Assembly (NCBI RefSeq): GCF_003014655.1
Contig: NZ_PYAT01000004.1
Coordinates: 186,001-250,000 of the forward strand
Length of the DNA: 64,000 bases
From: Planomicrobium soli
GTDB taxonomy: Bacteria > Bacillota > Bacilli > Bacillales_A > Planococcaceae
Direction of reading: 5' to 3'
The notes beneath the pieces were generated by a model. It did not search any database and had not been told where the DNA came from. It saw nothing but the letters and a program-made list of their open reading frames with translations. Position numbers and translations under genes: made by a program. Of this stretch, positions 54,304 through 63,686 are shown one piece after another. Each line of letters opens with the position of its first letter. The first letter of the stretch is position 1.

Positions 54304-54476
54304 CTACAGTAAGTTCAGTTTATCAAGCGAAAGGATGATGTTATTTACAATATCTTTCTGTAACAGTTTTGGGTTTCTCTTTCTCTTTTTGTCCTTGTTA
54401 TGAGGAGAAAAAGAACAAAAAGCTGGTTTTTGGGTGTATGGCCTTTTTATTAATAAAAGTGACAGGAGGAAACAAC

Positions 54477-54599
54477 ATGACGTTCTGGATTACCAGCAGC
54501 ATCGTATTGTTTTTCATAGTTGTGATTTCTGCCTATGGCCCGTTATTCGGTTTGTACGGTGAAATGATTCATAAGGAAAAAGGAGATGATCACAAGTGA
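54477..54599 (+). CDS. 40-residue membrane protein upstream of the symporter
   Basis: ATG lies behind CAGGAGGAAACAAC; the stop overlaps the symporter's GTG start by four bases. One hydrophobic helix ('WITSSIVLFFIVVISAYGPLFGLYG') then an acidic-basic tail 'EMIHKEKGDDHK'. No family recognised. Strong translation signals and coupling make it a likely accessory subunit of the transporter. Confidence 0.8.
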   Translation: MTFWITSSIVLFFIVVISAYGPLFGLYGEMIHKEKGDDHK

Positions 54600-56032
54600 A
54601 TATTCCGTGGGGGAATATACTTGTTATTTTGGTCCTTGGCGTTATTTTCATTGCATCAAGCTGGTTCATCTCCCGTAAAGTATCGACGGCGGATGAATAT
54701 ATTTCAGGGAATGGCAAGCTCGGGGTGGCATTTGGTACGACTTCGCTCTTAGCGTTCTGGATTACCGGAAATACAATCATGGCAGCGCCGGAAGCGGCTT
54801 ACGGATTGGGCGTCATTGGAGCGATTGCGTACTCGTTCCTTGGTGGTGTTGCAGTCGTATCGTTTTCGCCTCTTGGCAAGCGCATTCATGAAATCATTCC
54901 CAACGGCAAAACTGTCGGTGATTTTTACAAGAACCGTTTTGATAAAAAGAACTATTACTTTTTTATGATCATGCTCTTCATCTATATGTTCGGCCTTTTG
55001 ATGACCCAAGGAATCGGCGGCGGATTGCTGCTTGAACAAATTTTCGATGTGCCGTATGTGTTGGCAGTTGTTCTGACGTTTATTATCGTCATTGCCTATG
55101 CCACTATGGGCGGCTTTTCTTCGATTACAGGTATTGCATTTTTCCAAGTCATGCTTATCTTCGTCGTTGTGATTGTTGTGCCGCCGCTTGTTTATTTTTC
55201 GACCGGTGTCGCGCCAATCTATACGGGAATGGCGCAGTTTGCGCCGGAAAAACTGGACTTGCTCTTGCCGGCAGGTATTCTCTTCATGTTTGCCGGAGCG
55301 ATGTTCGCCATCGGTGAAGTGTTTATGGACAACACATTTTGGCAGCGGGCTTATGCGGTCCGGAAAGACAAGCTGATGAGCATATTCGGCTTGGCTGGAA
55401 TTGGCTGGTTTTTCGTTCCGCTCGCCACTGCAACACTCGCATTTGTCGCCATTGGCACCAATCAGGCACCGGCAGAAGTCAATCAAGTGGCGCCATTCAT
55501 CGCACAAATCTACGGCGGGAATTTTGTCAGTTGGGTATTTTTGGTAGGCGTTTGGTCAGCACTTGCTTCTACCATTGCGGCGATTCTGAATGCGCTCGTA
55601 TCGCTCTTGATCCATGACATTTACCAAAGTATCAACCCGCGGGCGGATAATGCAAAGCTGCTCCGCATCAGCAAAATTCTAACGGTGGTAATCGGTGTAT
55701 TGGCACTGTTGATCTCGTTGCCGAAATTCCTGACGATGCTGCAAATGCTGATTTTCCTCGGTGTCATTAATGCAGCGTTCGTGTTTCCGATCATCTACGG
55801 ATTGTTCTGGAAAAAGCTCGATGCTACCGTCTCTTTTATCGCTTCAATCCTGGCAATTATCGTCGGCTATATCGTTTATTACTCAGTCGGGGATTTACAG
55901 GGCGTGGTGGCTAGCGGCTGGGTGTCGTTCCTTGTTTGCTGGATCGGCAGCCTAGTAAAACCGGCGGACTTCAACTGGAATAAACTGTACCGGGTCGGAC
56001 AAAGCCAAGCATCGGAGGTAGAGCGTAAATGA
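54596..56032 (+). CDS. Sodium:solute symporter (SSS family)
   Basis: 478 residues from GTG 54596, behind AAGGAGATGATCACAA. About 13 helices with SSS features: 'SRKVSTADEYISGNGKLGVAFGTTSLLAFWITGNTIMAAPEAAYGLGVIGAIAYSFLGGVA', 'TQGIGGGLLLEQIFDVPYVLAVVLTFIIVIAYATMGGFSSITGIAFFQVMLIF' and 'WSALASTIAAILNALVSLLIHDIYQ'. It should import an organic solute with sodium. Both flanking genes encode 40-residue membrane proteins overlapping it by four bases. The DUF1028 hydrolase follows in the same run and may act on the imported compound. Confidence 0.93.
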   Translation: MNIPWGNILVILVLGVIFIASSWFISRKVSTADEYISGNGKLGVAFGTTSLLAFWITGNTIMAAPEAAYGLGVIGAIAYSFLGGVAVVSFSPLGKRIHEIIPNGKTVGDFYKNRFDKKNYYFFMIMLFIYMFGLLMTQGIGGGLLLEQIFDVPYVLAVVLTFIIVIAYATMGGFSSITGIAFFQVMLIFVVVIVVPPLVYFSTGVAPIYTGMAQFAPEKLDLLLPAGILFMFAGAMFAIGEVFMDNTFWQRAYAVRKDKLMSIFGLAGIGWFFVPLATATLAFVAIGTNQAPAEVNQVAPFIAQIYGGNFVSWVFLVGVWSALASTIAAILNALVSLLIHDIYQSINPRADNAKLLRISKILTVVIGVLALLISLPKFLTMLQMLIFLGVINAAFVFPIIYGLFWKKLDATVSFIASILAIIVGYIVYYSVGDLQGVVASGWVSFLVCWIGSLVKPADFNWNKLYRVGQSQASEVERK

Positions 56033-56151
56033 CAATCTCACTCGGCATGTTCACCATTTTGATCTGGGTCAGCATTATTGGATCAGCGCTTTTGATGTTG
56101 ACAATTTTTGGGTATTTCATCTACGAATTAAGAAAGAACAAAATCTGGTGA
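56029..56151 (+). CDS. 40-residue membrane protein downstream of the symporter
   Basis: ATG 56029 overlaps the symporter stop (ATGA) and lies behind GGAGGTAGAGCGTAA. The peptide is nearly all one helix ('MFTILIWVSIIGSALLMLTI') with a basic C-terminal 'ELRKNKIW'. It ends 17 bases before the DUF1028 gene. Probably a second small subunit of the transporter. No family recognised. Confidence 0.8.
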   Translation: MTISLGMFTILIWVSIIGSALLMLTIFGYFIYELRKNKIW

Positions 56152-56168
56152 CTCTTAGGAGGATGACA

Positions 56169-56885
56169 ATGTTAAAACTCAATACCTTTTCCATTGCGGC
56201 GCGGGATGAAAAGACCGGCCAGTTTGGGGTAGCCGTATCGACAAAAGTTCCGGCGGTCGGTTTGCTTTGTCCGTTTGTAAAAGCGGGAGTCGGCGCCATA
56301 GCCACCCAGTCGTTCGTCAATCCGTACATCGGCATCAACGGATTGAAGTATTTGGAGGAAGGGCTGTCCGCGCAGGAAGTAATGGACCGTACTTTACAGG
56401 AAGATCGGGATCCGTCTATTCGCCAGTTCTCAATCGTCGACCGGAATGGTTTAGCCGTATCGTTTTCGGGAGATAAATGCGACGGCTGGTACGGGCATGT
56501 CACGGGTGAGAACTACGCCATTGCCGGAAACATGCTGGTCAGTGAAGACACTATTCAGGAAATGAAAAAATCCTTTGAAAGTACAGGCGATTTGACGTTA
56601 GCGGAACGGCTCTTAAAAGCCATGGAAGCGGGGCAAGCAGCTGGAGGAGACAAGCGGGGGCGGCAGTCGGCTTCTTTGAAAGTATATTCCACTGAAGAAT
56701 ACCCGCTCGTTGACTTGCGGGTGGATGAGCATCCGGATCCGGTAAAAGAACTCGGACGGATATACGAAGTTGCGAAGAAAGAGCTATTTCCGTTCATGGA
56801 CATGCTGCCGACTTTGAAAAACCCGGCTGGCAAGTTCGATTTCGAATCTTCACGGGAAATGGGCTTGCTGCAGGATAGTGAATGA
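56169..56885 (+). CDS. DUF1028 (Ntn-hydrolase-fold) protein
   Basis: 238 residues from ATG 56169, six bases after AGGAGG. The DUF1028 core opens 'NTFSIAARDEKTGQFGVAVSTKVPAVGLLCPFVKAGVGAIATQSFVNP'. 'ENYAIAGNMLVSEDTIQEM' and 'LAERLLKAMEAGQAAGGDKRGRQSASLKVY' follow. The fold resembles Ntn amidohydrolases; peptidase or amidase activity is suspected but unproven for the family. Encoded with a sodium symporter, so it may hydrolyse an imported amide. A truncated copy of its last third lies at 60768-61095. Confidence 0.9.
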   Translation: MLKLNTFSIAARDEKTGQFGVAVSTKVPAVGLLCPFVKAGVGAIATQSFVNPYIGINGLKYLEEGLSAQEVMDRTLQEDRDPSIRQFSIVDRNGLAVSFSGDKCDGWYGHVTGENYAIAGNMLVSEDTIQEMKKSFESTGDLTLAERLLKAMEAGQAAGGDKRGRQSASLKVYSTEEYPLVDLRVDEHPDPVKELGRIYEVAKKELFPFMDMLPTLKNPAGKFDFESSREMGLLQDSE

Positions 56886-56932
56886 TAGGTAGAAAAATAA
56901 AAGAAATTTAAGCTAACTAAATGAATGGTTCA

Positions 56933-56966
56933 TTGCCCTAAAGGAAACCTTTTAGGGCATTTTTGT
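56933..56966 (+). terminator. Terminator after the DUF1028 gene
   Basis: TGCCCTAAA(G) pairs with (C)TTTTAGGGCA, followed by T5. Confidence 0.88.
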
Positions 56967-57176
56967 TTTGGCAGCAGCAATACCTGTAATACAGAGTAGA
57001 ATCGCTCTTTTTGTGACTTTTTAATTATACTACTACCATTATACAAGTGAACAGTTATACTAAAAGTAGCAGTTTGGTAGGTGTGAAAGAAGTAAAGTAA
57101 GAAATTTAAAAGAAGGATTGGACGTCGAAGGGCTAAGTGCAAAACAGTGGATGTAAAACAGGCAGGAGGGCTGAGG

Positions 57177-57815
57177 ATGAACATTATCTTGATAGGCGAC
57201 AGCGGACATGCGCGGGTCATTGCTGATAACATCGTTTCATGTGGGAACAATGTAGTGGCGAAGTTGGATGACAAGTATACCGAACTTTTCAACAGAGGCG
57301 GTTGCTGGTTCGGACCGGTATCTGAAGCAAATTCGCTGATTAAAAAAGAAGAAGCAAAAGTGATTATAGCTATCGGCAATAACGCAGTCAGGAAAAAAAT
57401 CGTGGAACGCCTTTCTTTGGTTCCTGCTGGCTACGCGACCGCCATACATAAAGATGCGATTGTCAGCCCGAGCGCTGTTATCGGCTCTGGGACGGTTATT
57501 ATGCCTGGAGCGGTTGTTAATGCGGCTGCGACTATTGGCAATCACGTAATCCTCAACTCCCGTTCTGTTGTTGAACATGATTGTCGGATTGCCGATTTTG
57601 TCCATGTTTCTCCTGGTGCCGCAGTGGCCGGAGTAGTTAAGATTGAAGAAGGTGCTTTGATCGAAGCGGGAGCCGCTGTTACCCCAGTGAAGAATATAGG
57701 ACAGTGGAGCATTGTCCATGCAGGATCAGCTGTCGTAGAGGATGTCGAAGAGTTTTCAAGTGTTGTGGGCGTTCCGGCGCGAAAAGTTCCATCTGTAACA
57801 GAAGTTGTAAAATAA
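57177..57815 (+). CDS. NeuD-like sugar O-acyltransferase
   Basis: 212 residues from ATG 57177, behind GCAGGAGGGCTGAGG. N-terminal Rossmann-like domain 'IILIGDSGHARVIADNI' and then the left-handed helix 'AVIGSGTVIMPGAVVNAAATIGNHVILNSRSVVEHDCRIADFVHVSPGAAVAGVVKIEEGALIEAGAAVTP'. The H in 'VEHDCRI' is the usual catalytic base. Acetylates sugars such as sialic or bacillosamine-type residues in this family. A decayed paralogue lies at 61357-61917. Confidence 0.93.
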   Translation: MNIILIGDSGHARVIADNIVSCGNNVVAKLDDKYTELFNRGGCWFGPVSEANSLIKKEEAKVIIAIGNNAVRKKIVERLSLVPAGYATAIHKDAIVSPSAVIGSGTVIMPGAVVNAAATIGNHVILNSRSVVEHDCRIADFVHVSPGAAVAGVVKIEEGALIEAGAAVTPVKNIGQWSIVHAGSAVVEDVEEFSSVVGVPARKVPSVTEVVK

Positions 57816-57857
57816 AAGCTCTGCCGTCGCAATTGGGTAATCGACGGCAGAGCTTTT
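57814..57857. terminator. Bidirectional terminator between convergent genes
   Basis: AAAAGCTCTGCCGTCG and CGACGGCAGAGCTTTT form a perfect 16-bp stem around a 12-base loop, serving the NeuD-like gene and the opposing GGDEF-EAL gene. Confidence 0.95.
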
Positions 57858-57862
57858 ACAGT

Positions 57863-60292
57863 TCAACTTAATGCATACTCGCTTTTCTTCTGGCAATAAA
57901 TCTTGCTGATTTCTTCAGCAGGAAGGGGCTTATTAAAGTAATAGCCTTGGGCTTGGTCGCAAAGCCGGGATTTTAGAAAATCCAGCTGCTCGGCCGTTTC
58001 CACGCCTTCTGCAATAACATTCAAATTTAAATTATGGCCCATGCGAATGATGGTATCGACCAAAGCGGCATCTTTTGAGTCCACCTGGATATTGCGCGTA
58101 AAGTATTGATCAATTTTCAGCGAGTCGATTGGAAACAGCTTTAAGTAACTCAAAGATGAATAGCCGGTTCCAAAATCATCGATCGATAAGTGAATGCCCA
58201 TTTTTTTAAGTTCCTGCATCGTAGCAATAGAACTTTTAGAGCCTTGTATGATGCTTTCGGTCAGTTCAAGCTCCAAATACTGCGGCGACAGACCTGATTC
58301 TTCTAGAGCGCTTTTGACGGTTTCAGCCAGGTTTGTCTGCGTGAACTGGCGGGCAGATATGTTGATGGCGACCCGGAAAGGAGGAAGACCCGCGTCTTGC
58401 CAAGCTTTGCTTTGCTGGCACGCTTTGCGGAGGACGTATTCGCCGATTGGGATGATTGATCCTGTTTCTTCCGCTAGCGGGATGAATTCAGCAGGCGAAA
58501 TTGTTCCGAGTTTCGGATGGTTCCAGCGAACGAGCGCTTCGACACCGATGATTTTTTCTGTTTTCAAATCAATCTGCGGCTGATAGAGGATGACAAACTC
58601 GCCATTCTCCAACCCTGTCCGGAGACTAGACGCCAGCTTCGACTTTCTGATGACAATTTCATTCATTTCACTGGTATGGAAGTGGAACCCGTTTCTGCCG
58701 ATATCTTTTGTGCGGTACAGGGCCAAATCGGCGTTTTTAATCAGCGTCTCCTGATCTTTCCCGTCTTCCGGATACCTGCTGATCCCGATTGATAGACTGA
58801 CAAACATTTCTTCCCCGTTAAAGTGAAAAGGTTCCTCAAAACTCTTCAAAAGGCCCCGGGCCAAATTGGCGGCTTTTTTACGGCCGGCATGCGGCAGCAG
58901 CAGGATAAACTCGTCACCCCCGAGCCGTGCAATCAAATCTTCCTGGGTCGCATGCCGCTGTAGCCGTTCCGTCGCTTCCACAAGTAATTGATCTCCGATA
59001 GAGTGGCCGAATGTATCATTGATCAATTTGAAATGGTCAAGATCCAAATACAGCAAAGAGAAGATGTTCTCTTTTTCCGCAGCCTCATTTAATGCTTGGT
59101 CGAGGCGTTCATGGAACAAACGGCGGTTTGGCAATCCTGTCAAAGGATCCAAGTATACCAAGCTGTTGATCTTTTCCTCTGACTGCTTGCGTTCTGTAAC
59201 GTCTCGGATGATACTGCTGAAAAACGTGCCTTCGTCCGTTTGCCACGTACTCAAAGACATTTCCAGCGGGAACTCGTCGCCGTTTTTTCTGACTCCTGTT
59301 ACTTCAATGATTTTTCCTGCAACATCTTCAATTTTTGATAAGTGATAACCTTGAATTCCTTTTGGCAGTACGTTTTTAAAACGGCCCGGGACAATCATTT
59401 CAATATCCAATCCAAGCACTTCTTCTTTTTCATAGCCAAAAATCATTTTTGCACCGTGATTCCAGTGAACGATGGTGCCAAATTGATCAGCGACAATGAT
59501 CGCATCGTGCGCCGATTCAATCACGGTTTGAAATTTCCGTTCCGATTCTTCCCTTTGGGCAAGAAGCTTCTTATCGATTCGGATACTCCCTAGTGCCAGC
59601 AATAAAATAATTAAAATTCCAGTTCCAATGCCGTAGCCGATCGACTTCCCATCTTCTAAAGCAACGCCTTTGCTTACATGATGAATGGTTGGAGAAAAAA
59701 TGGCTGCTTCCATGGCGGTATAATGGAAACCGGCTATGCCCATAGACATAAGTGCCGCACTTGCTGCTTTTTTCCAATGAAAACCTTGCATCTCACGCAA
59801 ATAAAACAGGCGGGATAAAGCGACGATGGAAGTAGCGAAAGCCATGCCAACTGATAAAAGATAAAGAATCGGGTCATAACTGATATCTGCTCCCAGATCC
59901 ATAGAAGCCATTCCCAGATAATGCATCGCGATGGCTCCCATCCCAATAAAAAAAGCGCCGGAAAATAAGTGCAGACGGGTGGCCGCGGGAGTACTTATCA
60001 AGTAAAAGGCAATGCCGCTTGAAACAAGTGCCGGAATAATCGACAGAAAAACGAGCGGTAAATTATAACTGACGGCAACCGAAAGATGGAAAGCAAGCAT
60101 CGCGATAAAATGCATTGCCCAAATGCCAAGCCCCATGACCGCTGCACCTGAAATGATCCAACGGAGCTGATTGGGGCCGGAAGCCGCTGCAAGCCGACTG
60201 CTGATATCCAGCGCAACAAATGAAGAGAAAAATGCTACTAGGATAGAAAGGGTTACTAGTGATGCATCATAATTAAACGAAATAGATTCCAT
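57863..60292 (-). CDS. MHYT-PAS-GGDEF-EAL cyclic-di-GMP protein
   Basis: 809 residues. Residues 1-240 form a seven-helix MHYT sensor ('AMHFIAMLAF', 'AMHYLGMASM', 'GFHYTAMEA'), proposed to bind copper and sense oxygen, CO or NO. PAS at about 258-370 ('NHGAKMIFGYEKEEVLG'). GGDEF at about 380-535 with intact 'RLGGDEFILLL'. EAL at about 560-800 with 'GVEALVRWNHP', 'ELTESI', 'SIDDFGTGYSSLSYL' and 'VIAEGVET', all apparently intact. It could make and degrade c-di-GMP and so switch polysaccharide production or motility. Single gene with its own promoter region. Confidence 0.95.
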   Translation of the reverse strand: MESISFNYDASLVTLSILVAFFSSFVALDISSRLAAASGPNQLRWIISGAAVMGLGIWAMHFIAMLAFHLSVAVSYNLPLVFLSIIPALVSSGIAFYLISTPAATRLHLFSGAFFIGMGAIAMHYLGMASMDLGADISYDPILYLLSVGMAFATSIVALSRLFYLREMQGFHWKKAASAALMSMGIAGFHYTAMEAAIFSPTIHHVSKGVALEDGKSIGYGIGTGILIILLLALGSIRIDKKLLAQREESERKFQTVIESAHDAIIVADQFGTIVHWNHGAKMIFGYEKEEVLGLDIEMIVPGRFKNVLPKGIQGYHLSKIEDVAGKIIEVTGVRKNGDEFPLEMSLSTWQTDEGTFFSSIIRDVTERKQSEEKINSLVYLDPLTGLPNRRLFHERLDQALNEAAEKENIFSLLYLDLDHFKLINDTFGHSIGDQLLVEATERLQRHATQEDLIARLGGDEFILLLPHAGRKKAANLARGLLKSFEEPFHFNGEEMFVSLSIGISRYPEDGKDQETLIKNADLALYRTKDIGRNGFHFHTSEMNEIVIRKSKLASSLRTGLENGEFVILYQPQIDLKTEKIIGVEALVRWNHPKLGTISPAEFIPLAEETGSIIPIGEYVLRKACQQSKAWQDAGLPPFRVAINISARQFTQTNLAETVKSALEESGLSPQYLELELTESIIQGSKSSIATMQELKKMGIHLSIDDFGTGYSSLSYLKLFPIDSLKIDQYFTRNIQVDSKDAALVDTIIRMGHNLNLNVIAEGVETAEQLDFLKSRLCDQAQGYYFNKPLPAEEISKIYCQKKSEYALS

Positions 60293-60679
60293 AAAAAATC
60301 ACGCTTCCTTGCAGCAGAATGTATAGTTTGAAATAGGGAGTACTTTGGATTATGTGTAGGCCAATTATTACTTTACAATAACATATAAGTAGTAAAATTT
60401 CACTAGTATGAATGCAGATTTTTACGGAATTAAAGTTAGCAATGTGCGGAATAAGTATGTGGTAATCAAAACTGAAAATATAGTTGACTTATAAATCTAT
60501 AGAAGTTATTCATTCTTTACAGATAGGATTTTTTTAGAAATGAAATATAGATATTGTTTTAAAAGTTATTTCTTTGAATAGTATGTGCTTGACAATTTAA
60601 AATTACAGAAAGATTGTTGATGAAAATTTACGAATTATTAGTTATTGATATAGAAATATTAGTTGAAATTTCGATTAGT
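60293..60679. other. AT-rich gene-free stretch
   Basis: Nearly 390 bases upstream of the MHYT gene with stops in all frames. It should contain that gene's leftward promoter. Nothing else is recognised. Confidence 0.5.
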
Positions 60680-60748
60680 GAATCTGCCGGTATTTTTTGT
60701 ACGATACAAGGCCAAGTCAGTATTTTTGATTAGTGTCTCCTAGTTTTG
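60680..60748 (-). pseudogene. Short GGDEF-gene remnant
   Basis: About 65 bases match 58696-58760 of the MHYT-GGDEF gene in the same orientation (CTGCCG-TAT-TTTTGT, CAAGGCCAA, TTTTTAAT/GAT-AG-GTCTCCT). It encodes the start of the post-GGDEF inhibitory region. Several substitutions and no flanking match. Confidence 0.6.
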
Positions 60749-60767
60749 TCCTAGCGAGGACACGACC

Positions 60768-61095
60768 CAGAAATAAAAAAATCCTTTGGAAGCACAGGCG
60801 GTTTAACATTAGCGGAACGACTCTTGAAAGCCATTGAAGCGGGGCAAGCCACTAGAGGCGATAAGAGTGCCGTCAGTCCGCTTCGTTGAAAATGTATTCC
60901 ATAGAAGAATACCCGCTCGTTGATTTGCGGGTGGATGAACATCCAGATCCGGTAAAAGAACTCGGACGGATGTACGAAGTGGCGAAGAAAGAGCTGTTCC
61001 CGTTTCTGGACATGCTGCCGACTTTGGAAAACCCGGCGGGCAAGTTTGATTTTGAGTCTTCCCGGAAGATGGAGTTGTTGCAAGATAGTGAGTAA
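60768..61095 (+). pseudogene. Truncated duplicate of the DUF1028 gene
   Basis: Corresponds to codons from about 130 to the stop of the gene at 56169-56885. The last 69 codons are open ('IEEYPLVDLRVDEHPDPVKELGRMYEVAKKELFPF') and nearly identical to the intact gene. The segment before is frameshifted near 60865, where a few bases are lost. No start or ribosome site. Confidence 0.92.
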
Positions 61096-61356
61096 GTACA
61101 GCGAAAGACAAATAAAATTTTTAAATAGGGCCGCTTTAAAGGAAGTGCATCAATTTCTTTAAGGTGGCTGTGAATTTGATAAAAGTATTAAAAACATCTT
61201 TTGGCGCTTATTTTTACATAAATAAAATGTTACTTTTTAACTACTTATATGTCAAGTTTCATAGGAGAATATATACTGAAAATAACAAAAATAACATAAC
61301 AAGGAAAGAAATCAGATTAAAATGCAAAATACTAAATTGATTGAGGAAGAAGGCAA

Positions 61357-61917
61357 ATGAACATTATACTGATTGGAGATAGTGGCCATGCCAGCGTCAT
61401 TGCCGATAATGTAGTATCTTGTGGGAACCGAGTTGTAGCAAAGCTGGACGATAAATACACCGGTCTTTTTTTAAAAAATTGCTGGTTCGGCCGATTTCTG
61501 AAGTACATACATTGATCCGAAAAGAGCAGGCAAAAGTCTTTATCGCAATCGGTGCCAATACGGTGAGAAGCAAAATCGTTGAGTGTCTTGGATCAAATAC
61601 CGACTATTATGCCGGGAGCGGTAGTGAACGCTGCTGCAAGCATCGGCAGACATACGATAGTAAACTTGAGAACTATGGTGGAACGTGATTTTAGAAACGG
61701 GAATTTTATCTATATATCTCCAGGTGCTGCAATAGCAGGTAGTGCAAAGAATAGGGGAATGGCATTAATTAGAACTGAAGATGCCATTTTGCCGATGATA
61801 GAAGTTGGGCAATAGAGTATTATTCATACGATTCTGCTGTGTTGGAAAATGTAGAGGAATTTTCTACTGTTGTAGGATTTCCAGCGAAGGTTATAAGTAC
61901 GAAAGTATTAAAATAAC
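61357..61917 (+). pseudogene. Decayed duplicate of the NeuD-like gene
   Basis: Starts with an intact ATG behind AGGAAGAAGG and 'MNIILIGDSGHASVIADNVVSCGN', then shifts frame near 61465, again near 61590, and stops at 61813. A block around the first helix coils is missing (the part from 'VPAGYATAIHKDA' to 'VIGSGT'). It ends 'FSTVVGFPAKVISTKVLK'. It follows the truncated DUF1028 copy, in the same order as the intact pair. Confidence 0.92.
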
Positions 61918-62406
61918 TAAACATTATACATCTATAATCAAAACAGCTCGGTCATTGTATCTATTACATTGGCCAAGTTGTCTTCATTCAAGTCAACTAT
62001 GGATTATATTCTTTTCCAATTATATTCTAGCTTTCTAGCATACTAAAAAATTTAAAAGTAAGAGAATAAAGATAGAAAAAGATTTAATTTTTAATTAGGC
62101 AAATGTATTCAGGTTTATTAAAAAGTAGATTAAGTAAACTGAATATTAAGTTACATTTTACTAGTTTTAAAAAATTAATTGTTAAAAGAATGTTAAATTA
62201 AACTATAATATGATTAATTATTGAAAATTCAGAAAAAGATCGGGGGGGTTGCAGTACTGTTTCAAAACTAGTTCTTAAAACTCTATTAAACTAGTAATTG
62301 TCTCTAGTGTTAATTAAGTCAAAAAATTGCTCAATTAGACTTAGGAGATTAAACGAGAATTTCAAAACTTAATTGTAGATTACCAGACGAAAAAGGGGGG
62401 ATCTTT
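61918..62406. other. AT-rich leader of the sugar transferase gene
   Basis: About 490 bases with no coding signs. TATAAT at 62204-62209 has a TTGTTA 19 bases upstream (weak promoter). A G-run (CGGGGGGG) at 62240 and the ribosome site GGGGGG at 62395-62400 are the only other marks. The roughly 200-base leader could be regulatory. Confidence 0.45.
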
Positions 62407-63096
62407 TTGAAAGTTTCTGAGAGAAGAAAACAGGAGATAGCAACCGACTTTCTGCAACCTACTATTAAAGTAGCTGTAAATAATGTTAACAGTACTTATA
62501 AATATATTAAGCGTTTTATCGACATCTTATTTTCATTAATTGGGATTATTCTTCTCCTTCCATTGTTGGTAGTTATATGTATTTTAATTAAGAGTGAAGA
62601 CTGGCGCAGCCCAATCTTTTTTAAGCAACAACGAGTTGGAAAAGACGAAAAGGTATTTTATATGTATAAATTTCGTTCAATGGTAAGCAATGCGGAAGCG
62701 TTAAAAGCAACTTTGGCAAAACGAAATGAAGCAACAGGACCAGTTTTTAAAATTAAACACGATCCGCGAGTTACGAAAATAGGAAGATTTATCAGAAAAA
62801 CAAGTATTGATGAACTGCCTCAGCTATTAAATGTGCTCAAAGGAGAAATGAGTTTAGTAGGACCGAGACCACCGCTGCCGGATGAGGTGGAGCAATATAC
62901 TGTTCATGAAAAAAAGCGGTTGGCTGTAACTCCAGGACTTACTTGCTATTGGCAGGTAAGTGGAAGAAGTAGTATTGGATTTGAAGAATGGGTTGCTTTG
63001 GACCTGAAATATATAGAAGAGCAATGTATTTTAGTGGATTTAAAACTAATATTTAAAACGTTATTAGTTCTCTTTGGTTCACGTAACGCTTATTAG
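62407..63096 (+). CDS. Undecaprenyl-phosphate sugar-phosphate transferase (WcaJ/EpsL type)
   Basis: 229 residues from TTG 62407, behind AAAAAGGGGGG. A basic N-terminus is followed by one membrane hairpin at about 34-57 ('FIDILFSLIGIILLLPLLVVICILI'), then the catalytic domain: 'PIFFKQQRVGKDEKVFYMYKFRSM', 'KIGRFIRKTSIDELPQLLNVLKGEMSLVGPRPPLPDEV' and 'PGLTCYWQVSGRSSI'. It starts polysaccharide repeat units by moving sugar-1-phosphate to undecaprenyl phosphate. It could serve the Wzx/Wzy cluster at 1-10 kb or another beyond the right edge. Confidence 0.95.
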   Translation: MKVSERRKQEIATDFLQPTIKVAVNNVNSTYKYIKRFIDILFSLIGIILLLPLLVVICILIKSEDWRSPIFFKQQRVGKDEKVFYMYKFRSMVSNAEALKATLAKRNEATGPVFKIKHDPRVTKIGRFIRKTSIDELPQLLNVLKGEMSLVGPRPPLPDEVEQYTVHEKKRLAVTPGLTCYWQVSGRSSIGFEEWVALDLKYIEEQCILVDLKLIFKTLLVLFGSRNAY

Positions 63097-63101
63097 AATA
63101 T

Positions 63102-63144
63102 AAACCTCTGCCAATTTGATTTCGGCAGAGGTTTTACTTTTTTG
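63102..63144 (+). terminator. Terminator after the sugar transferase
   Basis: AAACCTCTGCC pairs with GGCAGAGGTTT, followed by a T-rich tail. Confidence 0.9.
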
Positions 63145-63402
63145 TGGGAAATTAAATTGTTCATCAGTTAAAGTTGGGGAGCCAGTACTTGATCATTATT
63201 GACAATTACATTATAAAATTCTAGAAAGAAGGTAAAGAATTCTATGGTCTAGAAGAAAAAATGATATAATTAAAGTAGAAAAATATAGAAAATGTTGGGT
63301 TTTAATTAACAAAGAAGTTTTTGTATAAAGGTCCAAAATAAAAGCAAAAAGGTATTTTAAATTTAGTATTTATAAAAAATAAACTTAAAAGAGGCGTTTC
63401 CT

Positions 63403-63579
63403 ATGTGGGGAGTATTTATGAGTGGAGGATTATTAATTCTAGCCATTGTCTTTTCTTTAGCTAAAGCTAGTTCTCGTTCTGACAAAATTACTGATGCACA
63501 CCGTACCGAATTGCTTGAAAGAAAAAAAGTAGGGAAAACATCTTACGATGCTCAAAATAAAAATCAAATGAAGGGTTGA
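63403..63579 (+). CDS. 58-residue single-helix membrane protein
   Basis: ATG sits 8 bases after GAGG; a second ATG five codons in is possible. N-terminal helix 'SGGLLILAIVFSLAKA' and a polar charged tail 'SRSDKITDAHRTELLERKKVGKTSYDAQ'. No family recognised. A terminator follows at once, which supports a real short transcript. Confidence 0.6.
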   Translation: MWGVFMSGGLLILAIVFSLAKASSRSDKITDAHRTELLERKKVGKTSYDAQNKNQMKG

Positions 63580-63625
63580 AAGAAGCTTTTTATTCAGGGA
63601 CTACTGAAAAAAGCTTCTTTTTTTA
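63580..63625 (+). terminator. Terminator after the 58-residue gene
   Basis: AGAAGCTTTTT...CAG pairs with CTG..AAAAAAGCTTCT, followed by T7. Confidence 0.85.
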
Positions 63626-63686
63626 TTACAGGAACTTTTGAAGAGGAAATTTTATATAAGAGTATTTATAACAGCAAAATGAAAAT

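Noticed and set aside
54749-55507. 252-codon minus-strand frame opposite the symporter
   Set aside because: His/Arg/Asn-rich composition typical of the reverse complement of a membrane protein; no ribosome site.
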